From: Neolewinella agarilytica
Lineage (GTDB): Bacteria > Bacteroidota > Bacteroidia > Chitinophagales > Saprospiraceae
Length of the DNA stretch: 64,000 nucleotides
Assembly (NCBI RefSeq): GCF_900110645.1
Contig: NZ_FOFB01000001.1
Span: 1-64,000 of the forward strand
Reading direction: 5' to 3'
The notes beneath the pieces are model-generated. The model was not told the DNA's origin and made no database searches. It was given only the letters and a program-made list of their open reading frames with translations. Positions 1 through 8,939 of this stretch are shown here, piece by piece (the stretch's first letter is position 1; every line of letters begins with the position of its first letter). The translations under genes and the position numbers were made by a program.

Positions 1-94
1 TAGAGCGAACAGTAGAAAATTCGGCAGGATTCATTCTAGCGGCCAATATTCAGATGGTTCTTTCGTCGATCAGTAGAAACCGAGACTCAAATTT
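1..94. other. left edge, no gene seen
   Basis: Short stretch downstream (minus sense) of the cupin gene. I see no convincing reading frame, hairpin or repeat in it. Confidence 0.4.
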
Positions 95-826
95 TTAGAC
101 ATGCTCTAAGAAGAAGTCCATCCACACGTAGTAAAGGGTTTTGTCTTTGTCAACAGAAACGGAATGCCGGGACCCCAGCGGAATATGGAGCACTGAATAG
201 GGTGGGAAGTTTGTCTGGGCCTCATCAGCATAAACCGTGCAATTGTTTTTTGACAAACCTAAGAATATTTGCTCCAGCATGGGGTGTTCATGAGCGCCAA
301 CTTCGTCTGGCCCCTTCGTTTGAACCGTCCCCATTGCTATTCTGGGGATGTATTCATTAGACAGGATGGTCCGGCTTACCGTATTGGGGCTTTTAATGGG
401 TTCGACGTAAGACTGGCAGTCGCTGAATTTGGCGTAGTACACCTTTTGTGTATTATCCTTCGGGAGTGCGTCCAGCTCCTTCAGGTCCTGAGCCGTCAGC
501 TTACACGAAATCTTGAGGTAATGCAGGTTGTCGTCCGTAGCGGCGGTGATCCTTATGCCCTCAATGGCGTTGGGCAGCAGGATCGTTTCCGGTACAATTT
601 CATAATGGTTGCTCTCCGCAATGGCCTCTCCCCTTCCTTTTACAAACAAGTAAACCAGTCTGTAGCCCTTTCTCGAACGGTCCACCAGTGATTGCCCACC
701 GACAAGTGCGACGTGCTCCACCTCAATACCCTCTATTTCATTTTCCAGTATTGGCGTAGTGCGCTGCTTTACACTTTCATCTATTCCAATATTCAAATTA
801 ACGATAGAGATTTCCCGAGTCGACAT
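95..826 (-). CDS. cupin-domain protein
   Basis: 243 residues. The C-terminal third carries both cupin motifs: HEHPMLE (the HxHx3E metal-ligand pattern) and later PLGSRH (PxGxxH), so a metal site of three His and one Glu looks intact. The N-terminal half is probably a degenerate second cupin. No signal peptide, so cytoplasmic. It is the last gene of the minus-strand alginate-type cluster, 70 bp after the small ORF at 897-1043. Cupins in such clusters can act on unsaturated uronates (KdgF-type), but KdgF is about half this length and I cannot assign a substrate; it could also be a sugar-sensing or isomerase-like cupin. Family call is firm, role is inference. Confidence 0.75.
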   Translation of the reverse strand: MSTREISIVNLNIGIDESVKQRTTPILENEIEGIEVEHVALVGGQSLVDRSRKGYRLVYLFVKGRGEAIAESNHYEIVPETILLPNAIEGIRITAATDDNLHYLKISCKLTAQDLKELDALPKDNTQKVYYAKFSDCQSYVEPIKSPNTVSRTILSNEYIPRIAMGTVQTKGPDEVGAHEHPMLEQIFLGLSKNNCTVYADEAQTNFPPYSVLHIPLGSRHSVSVDKDKTLYYVWMDFFLEHV

Positions 827-896
827 AAAGTTTGGTTTGTTTGCCAGAAGAATGGTCCTGTTTTTGGGCCTGACTTAAAATTCAAATGGGAGAGGC

Positions 897-1043
897 CTAC
901 TCTTCCTCTTCTACCCTGGCTTTGTAAGCAGCAGTAGCCTTTTCAAAGTCCCTGATGGTCCCTTTGATTCCAAATCTGTACAACCAACGAAAAAGAAAAC
1001 CAGGGCCACTACCTGCTCTTTGACCGGGTGGCAGGCTTTTCAT
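897..1043 (-). CDS. possible small protein, 48 aa
   Basis: An ATG-to-TAG frame in the gap between the PL7 gene (45 bp upstream) and the cupin gene (70 bp downstream), same strand. It begins MKSLPPGQRAG, has an aromatic/basic middle (FLFRWLYRFGIKG) and a charged end (FEKATAAYKARVEEEE). The middle resembles the cytoplasmic tail of a membrane transporter, so it may be the remnant of a deleted uronate symporter rather than a true small gene. No clear ribosome binding site. Evidence is position, strand and protein-like composition only. Confidence 0.4.
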   Translation of the reverse strand: MKSLPPGQRAGSGPGFLFRWLYRFGIKGTIRDFEKATAAYKARVEEEE

Positions 1044-1088
1044 ATTTCGTTATTCTGTGCGGTATTGCGCCATCAAATCAGGCCATTC

Positions 1089-2174
1089 TTAATCATTCTT
1101 AGTGAAGTATCCTTGATTGGAAATGGCATCATCGCTTACGAATATACTGCCCGTTTTAAACCAAACCTCTGCGTAATTACCATCTTCATACTGCTTCCGG
1201 ACGTCACCACCGTGTGTTTCTGCGCCCGAGCACCAATTTCTGTTTACTTCAGGCGATTTGCCGTTCGTTTGATTGTAAGCGCCCAGTTTGAAGAAAAGCC
1301 CTTCTTCAGAGTACGCATTCTCCCGCTCCACGCCATCCTGGCCGATGGGTACGAATAAGGCTTGAGTCTGCTCAGGGATATCAGCTTTAGTGGTATACTC
1401 CGATTCAATCAGGTTTTTAGAAAAGGACTTGGTCTCATGGCCGGGACTGCTAAACTTCAGGGTCATAATTCCATCCTTTACCTCGATTTCATAGCTGAAT
1501 TCTTCGCCTAAAGCAATACCCTCTTCGGGTTCGTCCGGGTAGCTGTTCTCCTCCGCTCCAACGACCGAAAAGTCATTGCCCCAGACAGTCGTTGAGAAAT
1601 CCCACCTTTTAGCATTATCCTCTCCTGCCGTATTGATTTCATAATGCCAAAAAACAGAGCCTTTGGTGTGACCGGGGAATTTCTTGTAGAATATTTTGAG
1701 CGGTTCGTTCTCGTGGCCGTCCGCACTATGAATTTGTCCTACGACTACTGAGTGGGAGGCTGCGACACGGGCATCACCCGTAGCAGATACATTCATCACC
1801 TTGAGGGTTGCATTCAACTTTGCATCCGTTAGCGGAGACCACTTTTTCAGTTGTGCCAACTCTGTTCTTGTGTTATTGGAAGTTCCGTGGGTATCACCTG
1901 CGTTAGGTGCTTTGAATACAACCCAATCTTCATCTCCATCGTTGGTGGTGTAAAAGAAGTCTTTTTGTTCAAAATCAATAGCAGGGCCTGCGTTAGAGCC
2001 ATCTCCTAAAATCAAATTCCAATGGTCAAAAAATGGAATGACACCACTGGCGTAGACGGTTTGGGCGGCATCCTCAACTGCAGGCTCTTTCTCCGCAGTG
2101 GTATCAGAACAACTGCTGATTAAAAAGATAGCGAAAAGTGCCAGGAGTGATGGTAAAAATGAAATGCTTCTCAT
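1089..2174 (-). CDS. alginate lyase, PL7 family, lipoprotein
   Basis: 361 residues. A signal peptide ends in the lipobox LISSC (Cys22), so the enzyme should be lipid-anchored. The three PL7 signature segments are present in order: RTEL (103-106), QIH (147-149) and FKLGAYNQ (295-302); these supply the catalytic Gln, His and Tyr in the family. Such enzymes cleave alginate by beta-elimination, giving unsaturated oligouronates. QIH rather than QVH at the second motif usually goes with activity on G-containing blocks (family knowledge, not shown here). It sits in the same minus-strand run as the SDR and DUF1826 genes, 70 bp after the latter, and is probably co-transcribed from the promoter near 3820. 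Confidence 0.88.
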   Translation of the reverse strand: MRSISFLPSLLALFAIFLISSCSDTTAEKEPAVEDAAQTVYASGVIPFFDHWNLILGDGSNAGPAIDFEQKDFFYTTNDGDEDWVVFKAPNAGDTHGTSNNTRTELAQLKKWSPLTDAKLNATLKVMNVSATGDARVAASHSVVVGQIHSADGHENEPLKIFYKKFPGHTKGSVFWHYEINTAGEDNAKRWDFSTTVWGNDFSVVGAEENSYPDEPEEGIALGEEFSYEIEVKDGIMTLKFSSPGHETKSFSKNLIESEYTTKADIPEQTQALFVPIGQDGVERENAYSEEGLFFKLGAYNQTNGKSPEVNRNWCSGAETHGGDVRKQYEDGNYAEVWFKTGSIFVSDDAISNQGYFTKND

Positions 2175-2244
2175 ATTCTTTATTTTTTGTTGATCGATTA
2201 ATCTTAGTCAGGATGTGTAGTGATAGAAAAAGTCAGGTGAGTCC

Positions 2245-2943
2245 TTAACAGATTAAAAGCAACCGATGCTTTCCTGATTTTTCCTGCGGTGCCCGGTGAA
2301 GGCAAGGAAGTACCTCGCTCTGAGGATGGTCAATGGCTAAGCGCCACAAGTGCCCCACACCTAAGCTGATCGGGTTAGCATCTGGCTTAGGCTGGTAATG
2401 GAGATCAAAAAAGTATTCCTGCAGGAAAGTCTCGAACCCTTCCTCCGGGCCATCATATAGCTTTTTAAGGGTATCCCGTATTTCAGGAATCAATACCTTC
2501 TGCGTAGCCTGCTCATTTGGTAACAGATCACTCGGTTCTCCGTAGTAGGTACACAGAATAGTGTCAGCGGGCACCGGAGATCGGTCTACGTGAAAGGAGT
2601 AAACATCCGTTGGGAAAAACGGGTAGCTGTCATCTCTGTCGTAGCACTTTATTACGTTAAGCGTTGGGGCATTACCACTTCCCTCCAGCAGATTCAGGTC
2701 ATTAAGGAGAGTCTCCCGGGCCAGCTGCCCCTGGTCGCTTAACTCAAGGGCGAGAAGGTCCTGTTGACTCAGCGTAACCATATTTTCGCTTACGGCTGCT
2801 TTTTCGACGATTTCAGCAAAATCCCCCGCCAGCTCACGTTGCCAACAAACGGCATTGATAGCTCCACGAAGAGGAGTCGATAGAAATTGCCGGAAACTCG
2901 TTACGGCGTGAATTTGATTCGCAGCCTGAAATACATCTGTCAT
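2245..2943 (-). CDS. DUF1826-like protein
   Basis: 232 residues, cytoplasmic (no signal or membrane segment). I recognise the pattern of DUF1826: a central FHVDR...LCTYYGEPSDLL segment and a C-terminal CLHRAP...HRLLLIC segment. An HxD motif followed far downstream by HRxP and Arg is the layout of Fe(II)/2-oxoglutarate oxygenases, so an iron-dependent oxygenase fold is possible, but the biochemical role of the family is unknown to me. It lies between the SDR gene (30 bp) and the alginate lyase gene (70 bp) on the same strand, suggesting a role in, or simple co-expression with, uronate catabolism. Family call from memory of the motif, not from a search. Confidence 0.6.
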   Translation of the reverse strand: MTDVFQAANQIHAVTSFRQFLSTPLRGAINAVCWQRELAGDFAEIVEKAAVSENMVTLSQQDLLALELSDQGQLARETLLNDLNLLEGSGNAPTLNVIKCYDRDDSYPFFPTDVYSFHVDRSPVPADTILCTYYGEPSDLLPNEQATQKVLIPEIRDTLKKLYDGPEEGFETFLQEYFFDLHYQPKPDANPISLGVGHLWRLAIDHPQSEVLPCLHRAPQEKSGKHRLLLIC

Positions 2944-2973
2944 AGTAATGGAACACCTCTTTTAAAACAATCG

Positions 2974-3744
2974 CTACATATTGTAAACGCCGCCATTGAT
3001 ATCCAGTGTTGCTCCCGTAATGAACCCGTCGTATTCAGAAGCAAGATACAAAACTGCCCGGGCTACATCAGCGGCATTGCCCGCACGCTGAATAGGAATA
3101 CCAGCCGTTGTTGCGGCCGCTGACTCTTTAGTCGTATGGGTATTGTGGAAAGATGTTCCAAGGATAAGCCCCGGAGCAACCGCGTTAACCCTTGTACCCT
3201 GAGGGCCCAATTCGGAAGCAAGGGCACGCGTGAACGTCAAAATTGCTCCTTTGCTTGTGGAATAAGCCAGCGATCCCGGGTGTCCCCCCTTACGCCCTGC
3301 CAAAGAAGCCAGGTTAACAATACTACTGCTCTCGTGCTTCGCCAGATGTGGTGCCGCCGCTCTGGTCACAAACATCATGGATGTCATGTTAATATCCATT
3401 ACTTTATGCCAAAACGCTGTCTCCATCTCACTGAGTAGTTTCCGTGCGACCAGTGAACCGGCATTATTGATCAGAACATCCAATCCACCAAGGGCTTCCA
3501 CCGTTTTCTCAACGAGGTTGGTTGCGTCGGCTTCTTTCGTCAGGTCACCGCTAATGGCAACCGCTTTTCGACCTTTACCGATCGCGTACGCCGTTAGTTC
3601 ATTCGCAGTGGCCGCACTCGAAAAGTAGTGTATCGAAACGTTGGCTCCGCTGTCAATAAAATGCTTCGTAATAGACTCCCCAATTCCCTGAGCCCCCGCA
3701 GTAATGAGGATGTTCTTTCCGCTTAGTTTGTTACTTGTTTCCAT
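2974..3744 (-). CDS. SDR-family oxidoreductase
   Basis: 256 residues, a classical short-chain dehydrogenase. The nucleotide-binding motif TAGAQGIG is at 15-22, NNAG near 93-96, and the catalytic Ser147, Tyr161 and Lys165 (YSTSK) are all present. It would reduce a keto group using NAD(P)H in the cytoplasm. As first gene of a cluster with a PL7 alginate lyase, the attractive substrate is 4-deoxy-L-erythro-5-hexoseulose uronate, the product of alginate lyases; SDR enzymes of this size do that in other alginate degraders. Substrate is inference from neighbours. A promoter and an operator-like palindrome lie 73-116 bp upstream. Confidence 0.82.
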   Translation of the reverse strand: METSNKLSGKNILITAGAQGIGESITKHFIDSGANVSIHYFSSAATANELTAYAIGKGRKAVAISGDLTKEADATNLVEKTVEALGGLDVLINNAGSLVARKLLSEMETAFWHKVMDINMTSMMFVTRAAAPHLAKHESSSIVNLASLAGRKGGHPGSLAYSTSKGAILTFTRALASELGPQGTRVNAVAPGLILGTSFHNTHTTKESAAATTAGIPIQRAGNAADVARAVLYLASEYDGFITGATLDINGGVYNM

Positions 3745-3816
3745 GATGCTAGTTGATTTATGGACTTTGTTTCAGAGTATGACTCCTCATTAGCCCGTGC
3801 AGATCGATATTTGCGT

Positions 3817-3860
3817 CAAAGCTACACAAAAGTTAGAATTGGTTCACCAATTTAGCTTTT
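3817..3860 (-). promoter_or_regulatory. promoter with overlapping GntR-type operator
   Basis: Read on the minus strand, TAGCTTTG (3824-3817) matches the Bacteroidota -7 box TAnnTTTG, and a TTG lies 23 bp upstream (3850-3848). Over the -33 region is the palindrome AATTGGT-TC-ACCAATT (3837-3852), extended on both sides by AAAAG and CTTTT. TTGGTnnACCAA is the core of operators of FadR-subgroup GntR regulators such as UxuR/ExuR, which sense hexuronates. The position would let a bound repressor block the alginate-type operon. No regulator gene is in the window. Confidence 0.6.
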
Positions 3861-4461
3861 TATGTATGAGCTTACAATTCTATTTATCAAAATGCCGGCA
3901 CTTAGAGGGCCGCAAACAGGGAAGGAAAACGTAAGTTTGCTGGGGATAGCTGAATCCTGCTACTTCAAGGCCAGGCTGAAAAGCGAATCATATGATAGAT
4001 TCTACGGAGGCAAGCATAAAAGAGCAGCCCCGAAGGGAAAGAAACGCTTTCTCCTACGCTCCGGTCTGGAAAACGTACGCTTGTATGTTCGAGGTTCTAA
4101 TCATTCGTTTTAGGACGTCGAAGCGTGCTCAGTTATAGAGCCAGAAAAGTAGCCGCTTGGTTCCTTTTAGCGTCCGGTAAGCTTGCGATTACCCTAGAGT
4201 ATTGTGTGTTCCAAGTACTTTTAAATTATTGTTTAACTACCTTTACGGCTAATAAGATTGCTTAATCTAAGCTGCTGACTGACGAACCCTATTAAGCTTT
4301 TCACTCGCGTTCTTATTCATGTCTGTTTTTCGGCTTCTTCTCGCCTGTTTTTACAAAAATCGTGTAGTTGTGGCTGCGCTCAGTTTTATTCACTTGCCCC
4401 GAAGCCTGAAGAGTAGATGTTTTTGAAAATTTCAAAGGGTTCATGTTTAAAATCGAACTCA
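3861..4461. other. intergenic stretch, no clear gene
   Basis: About 600 bp between the divergent alginate-type cluster and the ELWxxDGT gene. An 83-codon frame at 3862-4113 has no recognisable features and I do not call it. The segment 4172-4198 (GTCCGGTAAGCTTGCGAT then CCCTAGAGT) recurs with few changes at 8823-8853 in front of the GH13 gene. No convincing TAnnTTTG box was found for the downstream gene. Confidence 0.5.
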
Positions 4462-7400
4462 ATGAAATATATATTCTCTGTTTTAATTATTTTACTGATT
4501 GGAACAATCCACGGTCAGGAGATACCATACATTTCCGGCACTCTCAATAAGTCAACAACCCCACGACAAGGATCAGCGCTGCGCGAAATCCTGGAAACAG
4601 ACAGTGGCACTTACTTTGTTCATTCGATAAGGGGAGAGTATATCCTTAGTTTTTTTGATGGTGCAACCATAAAAGAACTCTTTAAAAAACCTAAGCCTCT
4701 TTCGGTTATCGGAAACACGAGAGAGGGGATACTTCTCCAAGTGAATCCCAGTTCATTTTTAACTGCCAATTCAGAAATTGTTTTGGTAAACAGTAGTGGT
4801 ATCGTAAGTTTTCTTTTTCAGGAAGATGGCTTCTATCGGTACGCTCTTCAGGAAGACGTCCTGTACTCATTTAGCAGTACGAACGGGGTAAGAAGGTATG
4901 ATCTAACCGGCGAATTTGAGCAGCTATCTGATGAGTACTCTCATTGCAATTCTTGCGATAAGGATTTTTATTTCTACCAGGATCGATTGTTTTACGAGAC
5001 GGCTGACAATGTGTGGGTAACGGACGGAACCCCGCAAGGAACAAAGTCAATTTTGGAGTCTAATAGTAGCTCATTTGGAGAGTTATTCGGACTTAACGGG
5101 AAGCTATACGTCCGGGGCACTAGTCGCTTAAACGCCTATGATATTGAAAACGACCTCAGCGTAAATTTGCTCAGAGACCTACCGAATACAGAAGGCAATC
5201 TTCGAATAAGAAGTGAAGCTGTCCCCTCTGGAAACAGGGTGCTATTCATCGCCAATTCCGATGATTTTGGATGGGAAGTTTTTACTACCGATGGAACTAA
5301 AGCCGGTACAGTCCTTGTCGCAGATGTGATTACTGGCCCAGATGACGGAATTACTGAGTCCGGCGTTGGTTTCGAGGGAGTCGGAGGCAGCATCATTTTC
5401 CGAAAAACGCCAGAAGAAGGAGACTCAGAATTTTGGATATCGGACGGTACAATCGAAGGAACCTTCAAAATCTTCGACCTTGATGACGAAGCAGTCCTGT
5501 TCCGGGGCAGCATGGTTGGTTTTCAAAGATCTGACGGGAAGATCATTCTGGCAGTTTATCCTGAGACAACCAATGAAGCGAATTCGTATATCTACAGTAT
5601 TGACCCTGCTAATGCAGGACAAGAAGCCGTCTTAGTTGCGACTGTTCCTTTTACTTTAGATAACCAGTTCCCGAGTATGAGAATGGTCGGGGATCGCTTT
5701 GTCACAACTGTTGGAAACAGTTTAAATCGACACTTGCTATCCTACGGCACGGAAGTAAATGATATTGATACGCTGGACCATCTTCCAGAAAGTTACGCCT
5801 ATCTGCTAAGTACCGATTCAATCCTGGCATACTTCAAAAAAGAAAATGGTGTAAATCTGATACGGTTTTCTGACGGAAAGTCAAGCCCCTTCGATTCAAC
5901 AAACACACTTACCTCAGTAATTCCTACTGGTTTCAGTAAATATGAGGCTGTTTTCAAGATAGGTGATCTTCTTTTTGCCCACATGTTTTCAAGGGTGTAT
6001 GGAGAGTGTATTTTTAATATCAGTCAGGAGGATTTTACGTCTGAATTTGTAACTGACATTTTTGATTTCACCTTAGGGAGCAGCTTTGTAAATATTGAAT
6101 CCATAGGGGACCAAGCCTTTGTTTTACCTAGCTCAGGCCCCGAATTTTTGGTGCAGAAAGATGCGTTTTTAAATTTGTCCGAACCTGAAGGTGTATACAG
6201 CCCTCCGGGGCTATCTAATTTTGTAGGCCGAATTGGTGACCGGTTCTATTATAGCCCAACTGGAGGCGGGAATTTTTTGACCGAAATAAACATTACCGAA
6301 GCTACAATAAATACGATGCGTATGGTGCCTGCTAATATAAATGGTAGCATTGGCAAACCCGTTTTATTGAAGGACAAAATTTATGTTTTTTCAGATCATA
6401 ATGGTAGCAGCCGTATTAATACGCTACTTGAGATTACGCCTCTCACCAGACAAGTTGATACGCTGTACCGAGAAACCACTGGAATGTTTGCTAACTATCA
6501 AAATATTGAAATTGCTTCTGATGGGGAACTGCTGTACCTAGCACGATTAGAAAATGAGGAGACAAAACTCTCTTCTTACAACCCAACAACGGGAGAGTTT
6601 TCTTCGATTACGGATCACCGGCCGTTCACCACCTTTACCTTTAGAAAGATTGGCAACAGAATTCTCGTGGAATCAGATGATGATTTGACCAATGAGGCCA
6701 AGACCCGCTGGGTTTCCGGAGAGGGTCTTGGCCAGGAGCTTCCCCTTCAATTCACGAATAGGGAAGATATTTTATACGATCTGGGGTTAAACCTCTTAGC
6801 CAACAATAATGTCAAAGGACTAAGAAGTATTAACAAAGAATCCGGGGAAGAGACACTCATCGCTAGTGACAACGAGCGGATTGATAATATCATTACGATA
6901 AACAACCGGGAAGCTCTATTTTTTCAACGACCGAATTCTACTAGTCCATGGACAATCAAGATCACTGATGGAACAATCGCTGGTACCCGAACCGTTCAAA
7001 ATGTTCCCGACGCTATTAAAAACGGCATTATCGATATTGAAAAATTCGGAGCCCACCTGGCAATGATTGGAGACGAAGAGACCGGTCTGTTTTTATTCGA
7101 TCCGGCTAGGGAAGTATTCCAATTAACTGAATTTAAGGAAACAACCTATTTCCGCCAACTAGACATGGTCGGTATAAACGAACTTCTTTATTTTATGGCT
7201 GAAGACTCAGTTGATGGATTCGAGTTGCATCATTTGGAGGTAGCTGAGCAAAACGCAATAAATGGTTACGTTTTCAGTGACGACAACGAAAATGGTATAC
7301 GGGACGAGGGAGAGCCTGGCCTCAACAACATCAACGTAGAAGTTTCAGGAGATCATAATTATACCCTCTTTACGACTGGAGAAGGAAAATTTAGCTTCCC

Positions 7401-8724
7401 TGCACAGGAAGGGAATGAATATATCGTCAATGCTAATCCGCAAAACTGTATTGATCTGCTAACTACTCCCACTGAAACATACTCATTTATATTTTCGGAA
7501 GAAGAAAACGACGAATTGGCGTTCGGATATCGCACAACACAAGGAGCTCCTTCCATCCGTACATTACTCAATTCCGGAACGATTCGTTGTGGTTTTGACA
7601 TCAACTTCTGGTTCACTATTATCAATGACGGCTGCTTGCCAATGGCAGGCCGAGCAGTCCTTACGCTGGGAGAAGAGGTATCCTTCCTGGGCAGTAGCGA
7701 AGTGCCAGAAACTATTGATGACCAAACTATTTCTTTCAAATTTGATACGCTATCACCTGCGGCTTCGCATCAAATTCTGTTAAGCCTACGGATGCCCGAT
7801 GAGGACTTCGTCGGCCTCCCCGTCCAAATGCAATCTTTTGCAACAGGGTTAAACGGCGAAGTATCCATCGCTTCAGATACGTTTCACTATGCTGAAGAGT
7901 TACGTTGCGCCATCGACCCTAACGATAAGCAGGTTGCTCCAAGTCGGCCAGACTCAACAAACAGTAATTTCACACAACTTGACGAAACCATACGATACAC
8001 TATCCGCTTCCAAAACACCGGGAACGACACTGCCTTCACTGTCCGGGTGGAGGATGTACTGACTCCAGAGCTAGACCTTGAAACCTTTCGCCCGTTAACC
8101 GCTAGTCACCCCTACACCGTTAGTATCGAAGATCGTAGAGTAGTATTTCTATTCAAAGACATTTTATTGCCAGATAGCACCACCAACCTTCCCCTTAGCC
8201 AGGGGTTCGTAACGTTTGAGATTAAAAGTCTACCAGATTTGGAAGACTTTACTACCGTTGAAAACGACGTAGGTATTTTCTTCGATTTCAACCAGCCAGT
8301 TATCACGAATACCGTTTCTTCCAGTATAGTTGAGTTTCTTGATGAAGATGAAGACGGCTTCTTGTTCTTTGAAGAATGTGACGACAAAAACAGAAATATC
8401 TTTCCTGGTGCAGCTGAAATCGCGGGCAATGGGATCGATGAAAATTGCGATGGAGATGATAGTCCCTTGTCAGTAATCTCCCACTTACAAGGAACGCTAA
8501 ATGTTTTTCCAAATCCAACCTCAGGAAAAGTCCATTTACAATACACTGAGACTGGAGCATTATGGGTTACAGTATTAAATGCCTACGGCAGCAAATTGAC
8601 CAGCGAAAAAGTGAACCAGTCAGGAACGCTTGATTTAGGACGTTTTGCCAGTGGGATTTACTTACTTAAAGTTCATCATTTACGGACAGGTCAAGTAAGT
8701 ACTTACAAAGTAGTTCGTAAGTAA
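4462..8724 (+). CDS. large T9SS-secreted ELWxxDGT-repeat protein
   Basis: 1,420 residues from the ATG at 4462, which opens a clean signal peptide (MKYIFSVLIILLIGTIHGQ); an upstream ATG at 4417 would add 15 unlikely residues. Repeats of the ELWxxDGT type fill much of the first two thirds (for example VTDGTPQGTKS, TTDGTKAGTVL, ISDGTIEGTFK, ITDGTIAGT). Then come a CNA-B/SdrD-like domain (GYVFSDDNENGIRDEGEPG), a DUF11-like beta domain (IRYTIRFQNTGNDTAF), an acidic MopE-type metal-binding segment (DEDEDGF...ECDD...GNGIDENCDGDD) and a type-A T9SS sorting domain (VFPNPTSG to the terminal KVVRK). Exported through T9SS to the surface; ligand unknown. Base composition looks more AT-rich than its neighbours. 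Confidence 0.85.
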   Translation: MKYIFSVLIILLIGTIHGQEIPYISGTLNKSTTPRQGSALREILETDSGTYFVHSIRGEYILSFFDGATIKELFKKPKPLSVIGNTREGILLQVNPSSFLTANSEIVLVNSSGIVSFLFQEDGFYRYALQEDVLYSFSSTNGVRRYDLTGEFEQLSDEYSHCNSCDKDFYFYQDRLFYETADNVWVTDGTPQGTKSILESNSSSFGELFGLNGKLYVRGTSRLNAYDIENDLSVNLLRDLPNTEGNLRIRSEAVPSGNRVLFIANSDDFGWEVFTTDGTKAGTVLVADVITGPDDGITESGVGFEGVGGSIIFRKTPEEGDSEFWISDGTIEGTFKIFDLDDEAVLFRGSMVGFQRSDGKIILAVYPETTNEANSYIYSIDPANAGQEAVLVATVPFTLDNQFPSMRMVGDRFVTTVGNSLNRHLLSYGTEVNDIDTLDHLPESYAYLLSTDSILAYFKKENGVNLIRFSDGKSSPFDSTNTLTSVIPTGFSKYEAVFKIGDLLFAHMFSRVYGECIFNISQEDFTSEFVTDIFDFTLGSSFVNIESIGDQAFVLPSSGPEFLVQKDAFLNLSEPEGVYSPPGLSNFVGRIGDRFYYSPTGGGNFLTEINITEATINTMRMVPANINGSIGKPVLLKDKIYVFSDHNGSSRINTLLEITPLTRQVDTLYRETTGMFANYQNIEIASDGELLYLARLENEETKLSSYNPTTGEFSSITDHRPFTTFTFRKIGNRILVESDDDLTNEAKTRWVSGEGLGQELPLQFTNREDILYDLGLNLLANNNVKGLRSINKESGEETLIASDNERIDNIITINNREALFFQRPNSTSPWTIKITDGTIAGTRTVQNVPDAIKNGIIDIEKFGAHLAMIGDEETGLFLFDPAREVFQLTEFKETTYFRQLDMVGINELLYFMAEDSVDGFELHHLEVAEQNAINGYVFSDDNENGIRDEGEPGLNNINVEVSGDHNYTLFTTGEGKFSFPAQEGNEYIVNANPQNCIDLLTTPTETYSFIFSEEENDELAFGYRTTQGAPSIRTLLNSGTIRCGFDINFWFTIINDGCLPMAGRAVLTLGEEVSFLGSSEVPETIDDQTISFKFDTLSPAASHQILLSLRMPDEDFVGLPVQMQSFATGLNGEVSIASDTFHYAEELRCAIDPNDKQVAPSRPDSTNSNFTQLDETIRYTIRFQNTGNDTAFTVRVEDVLTPELDLETFRPLTASHPYTVSIEDRRVVFLFKDILLPDSTTNLPLSQGFVTFEIKSLPDLEDFTTVENDVGIFFDFNQPVITNTVSSSIVEFLDEDEDGFLFFEECDDKNRNIFPGAAEIAGNGIDENCDGDDSPLSVISHLQGTLNVFPNPTSGKVHLQYTETGALWVTVLNAYGSKLTSEKVNQSGTLDLGRFASGIYLLKVHHLRTGQVSTYKVVRK

Positions 8725-8822
8725 TATAAATGCCTAGAGTCAGGTCAATCGTAAGTTCCTAACTGAACACTCAAAGGAAGGTTTTTTCTCCGCTCCGATA
8801 AATGTCCCCTTCGAGGCAGGAT

Positions 8823-8894
8823 GTCCGGTGAGCTTGCGATAGCCCAACTAGAGTTAAGACAGTATGGCTCCGTATTATTTCTGCTGTACCTTTG
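8823..8894 (+). promoter_or_regulatory. putative promoter region of the GH13 gene
   Basis: TACCTTTG at 8887-8894 fits the Bacteroidota -7 box, giving a leader of about 40 nt before the ATG at 8940. I see no good TTG at the -33 distance. Just upstream, 8823-8853 repeats the motif seen at 4172-4198 (shared 18-mer GTCCGGTrAGCTTGCGAT). Confidence 0.45.
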
Positions 8895-8939
8895 AATTGA
8901 ATTCGATGATGGTATATCATATAACCTACCTTAGCCCCA

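Noticed and set aside
3862-4113. 83-codon frame between the alginate-type operon and the ELWxxDGT gene
   Set aside because: Begins inside the operator palindrome, has no recognisable motif, no promoter, and a basic random-looking composition.
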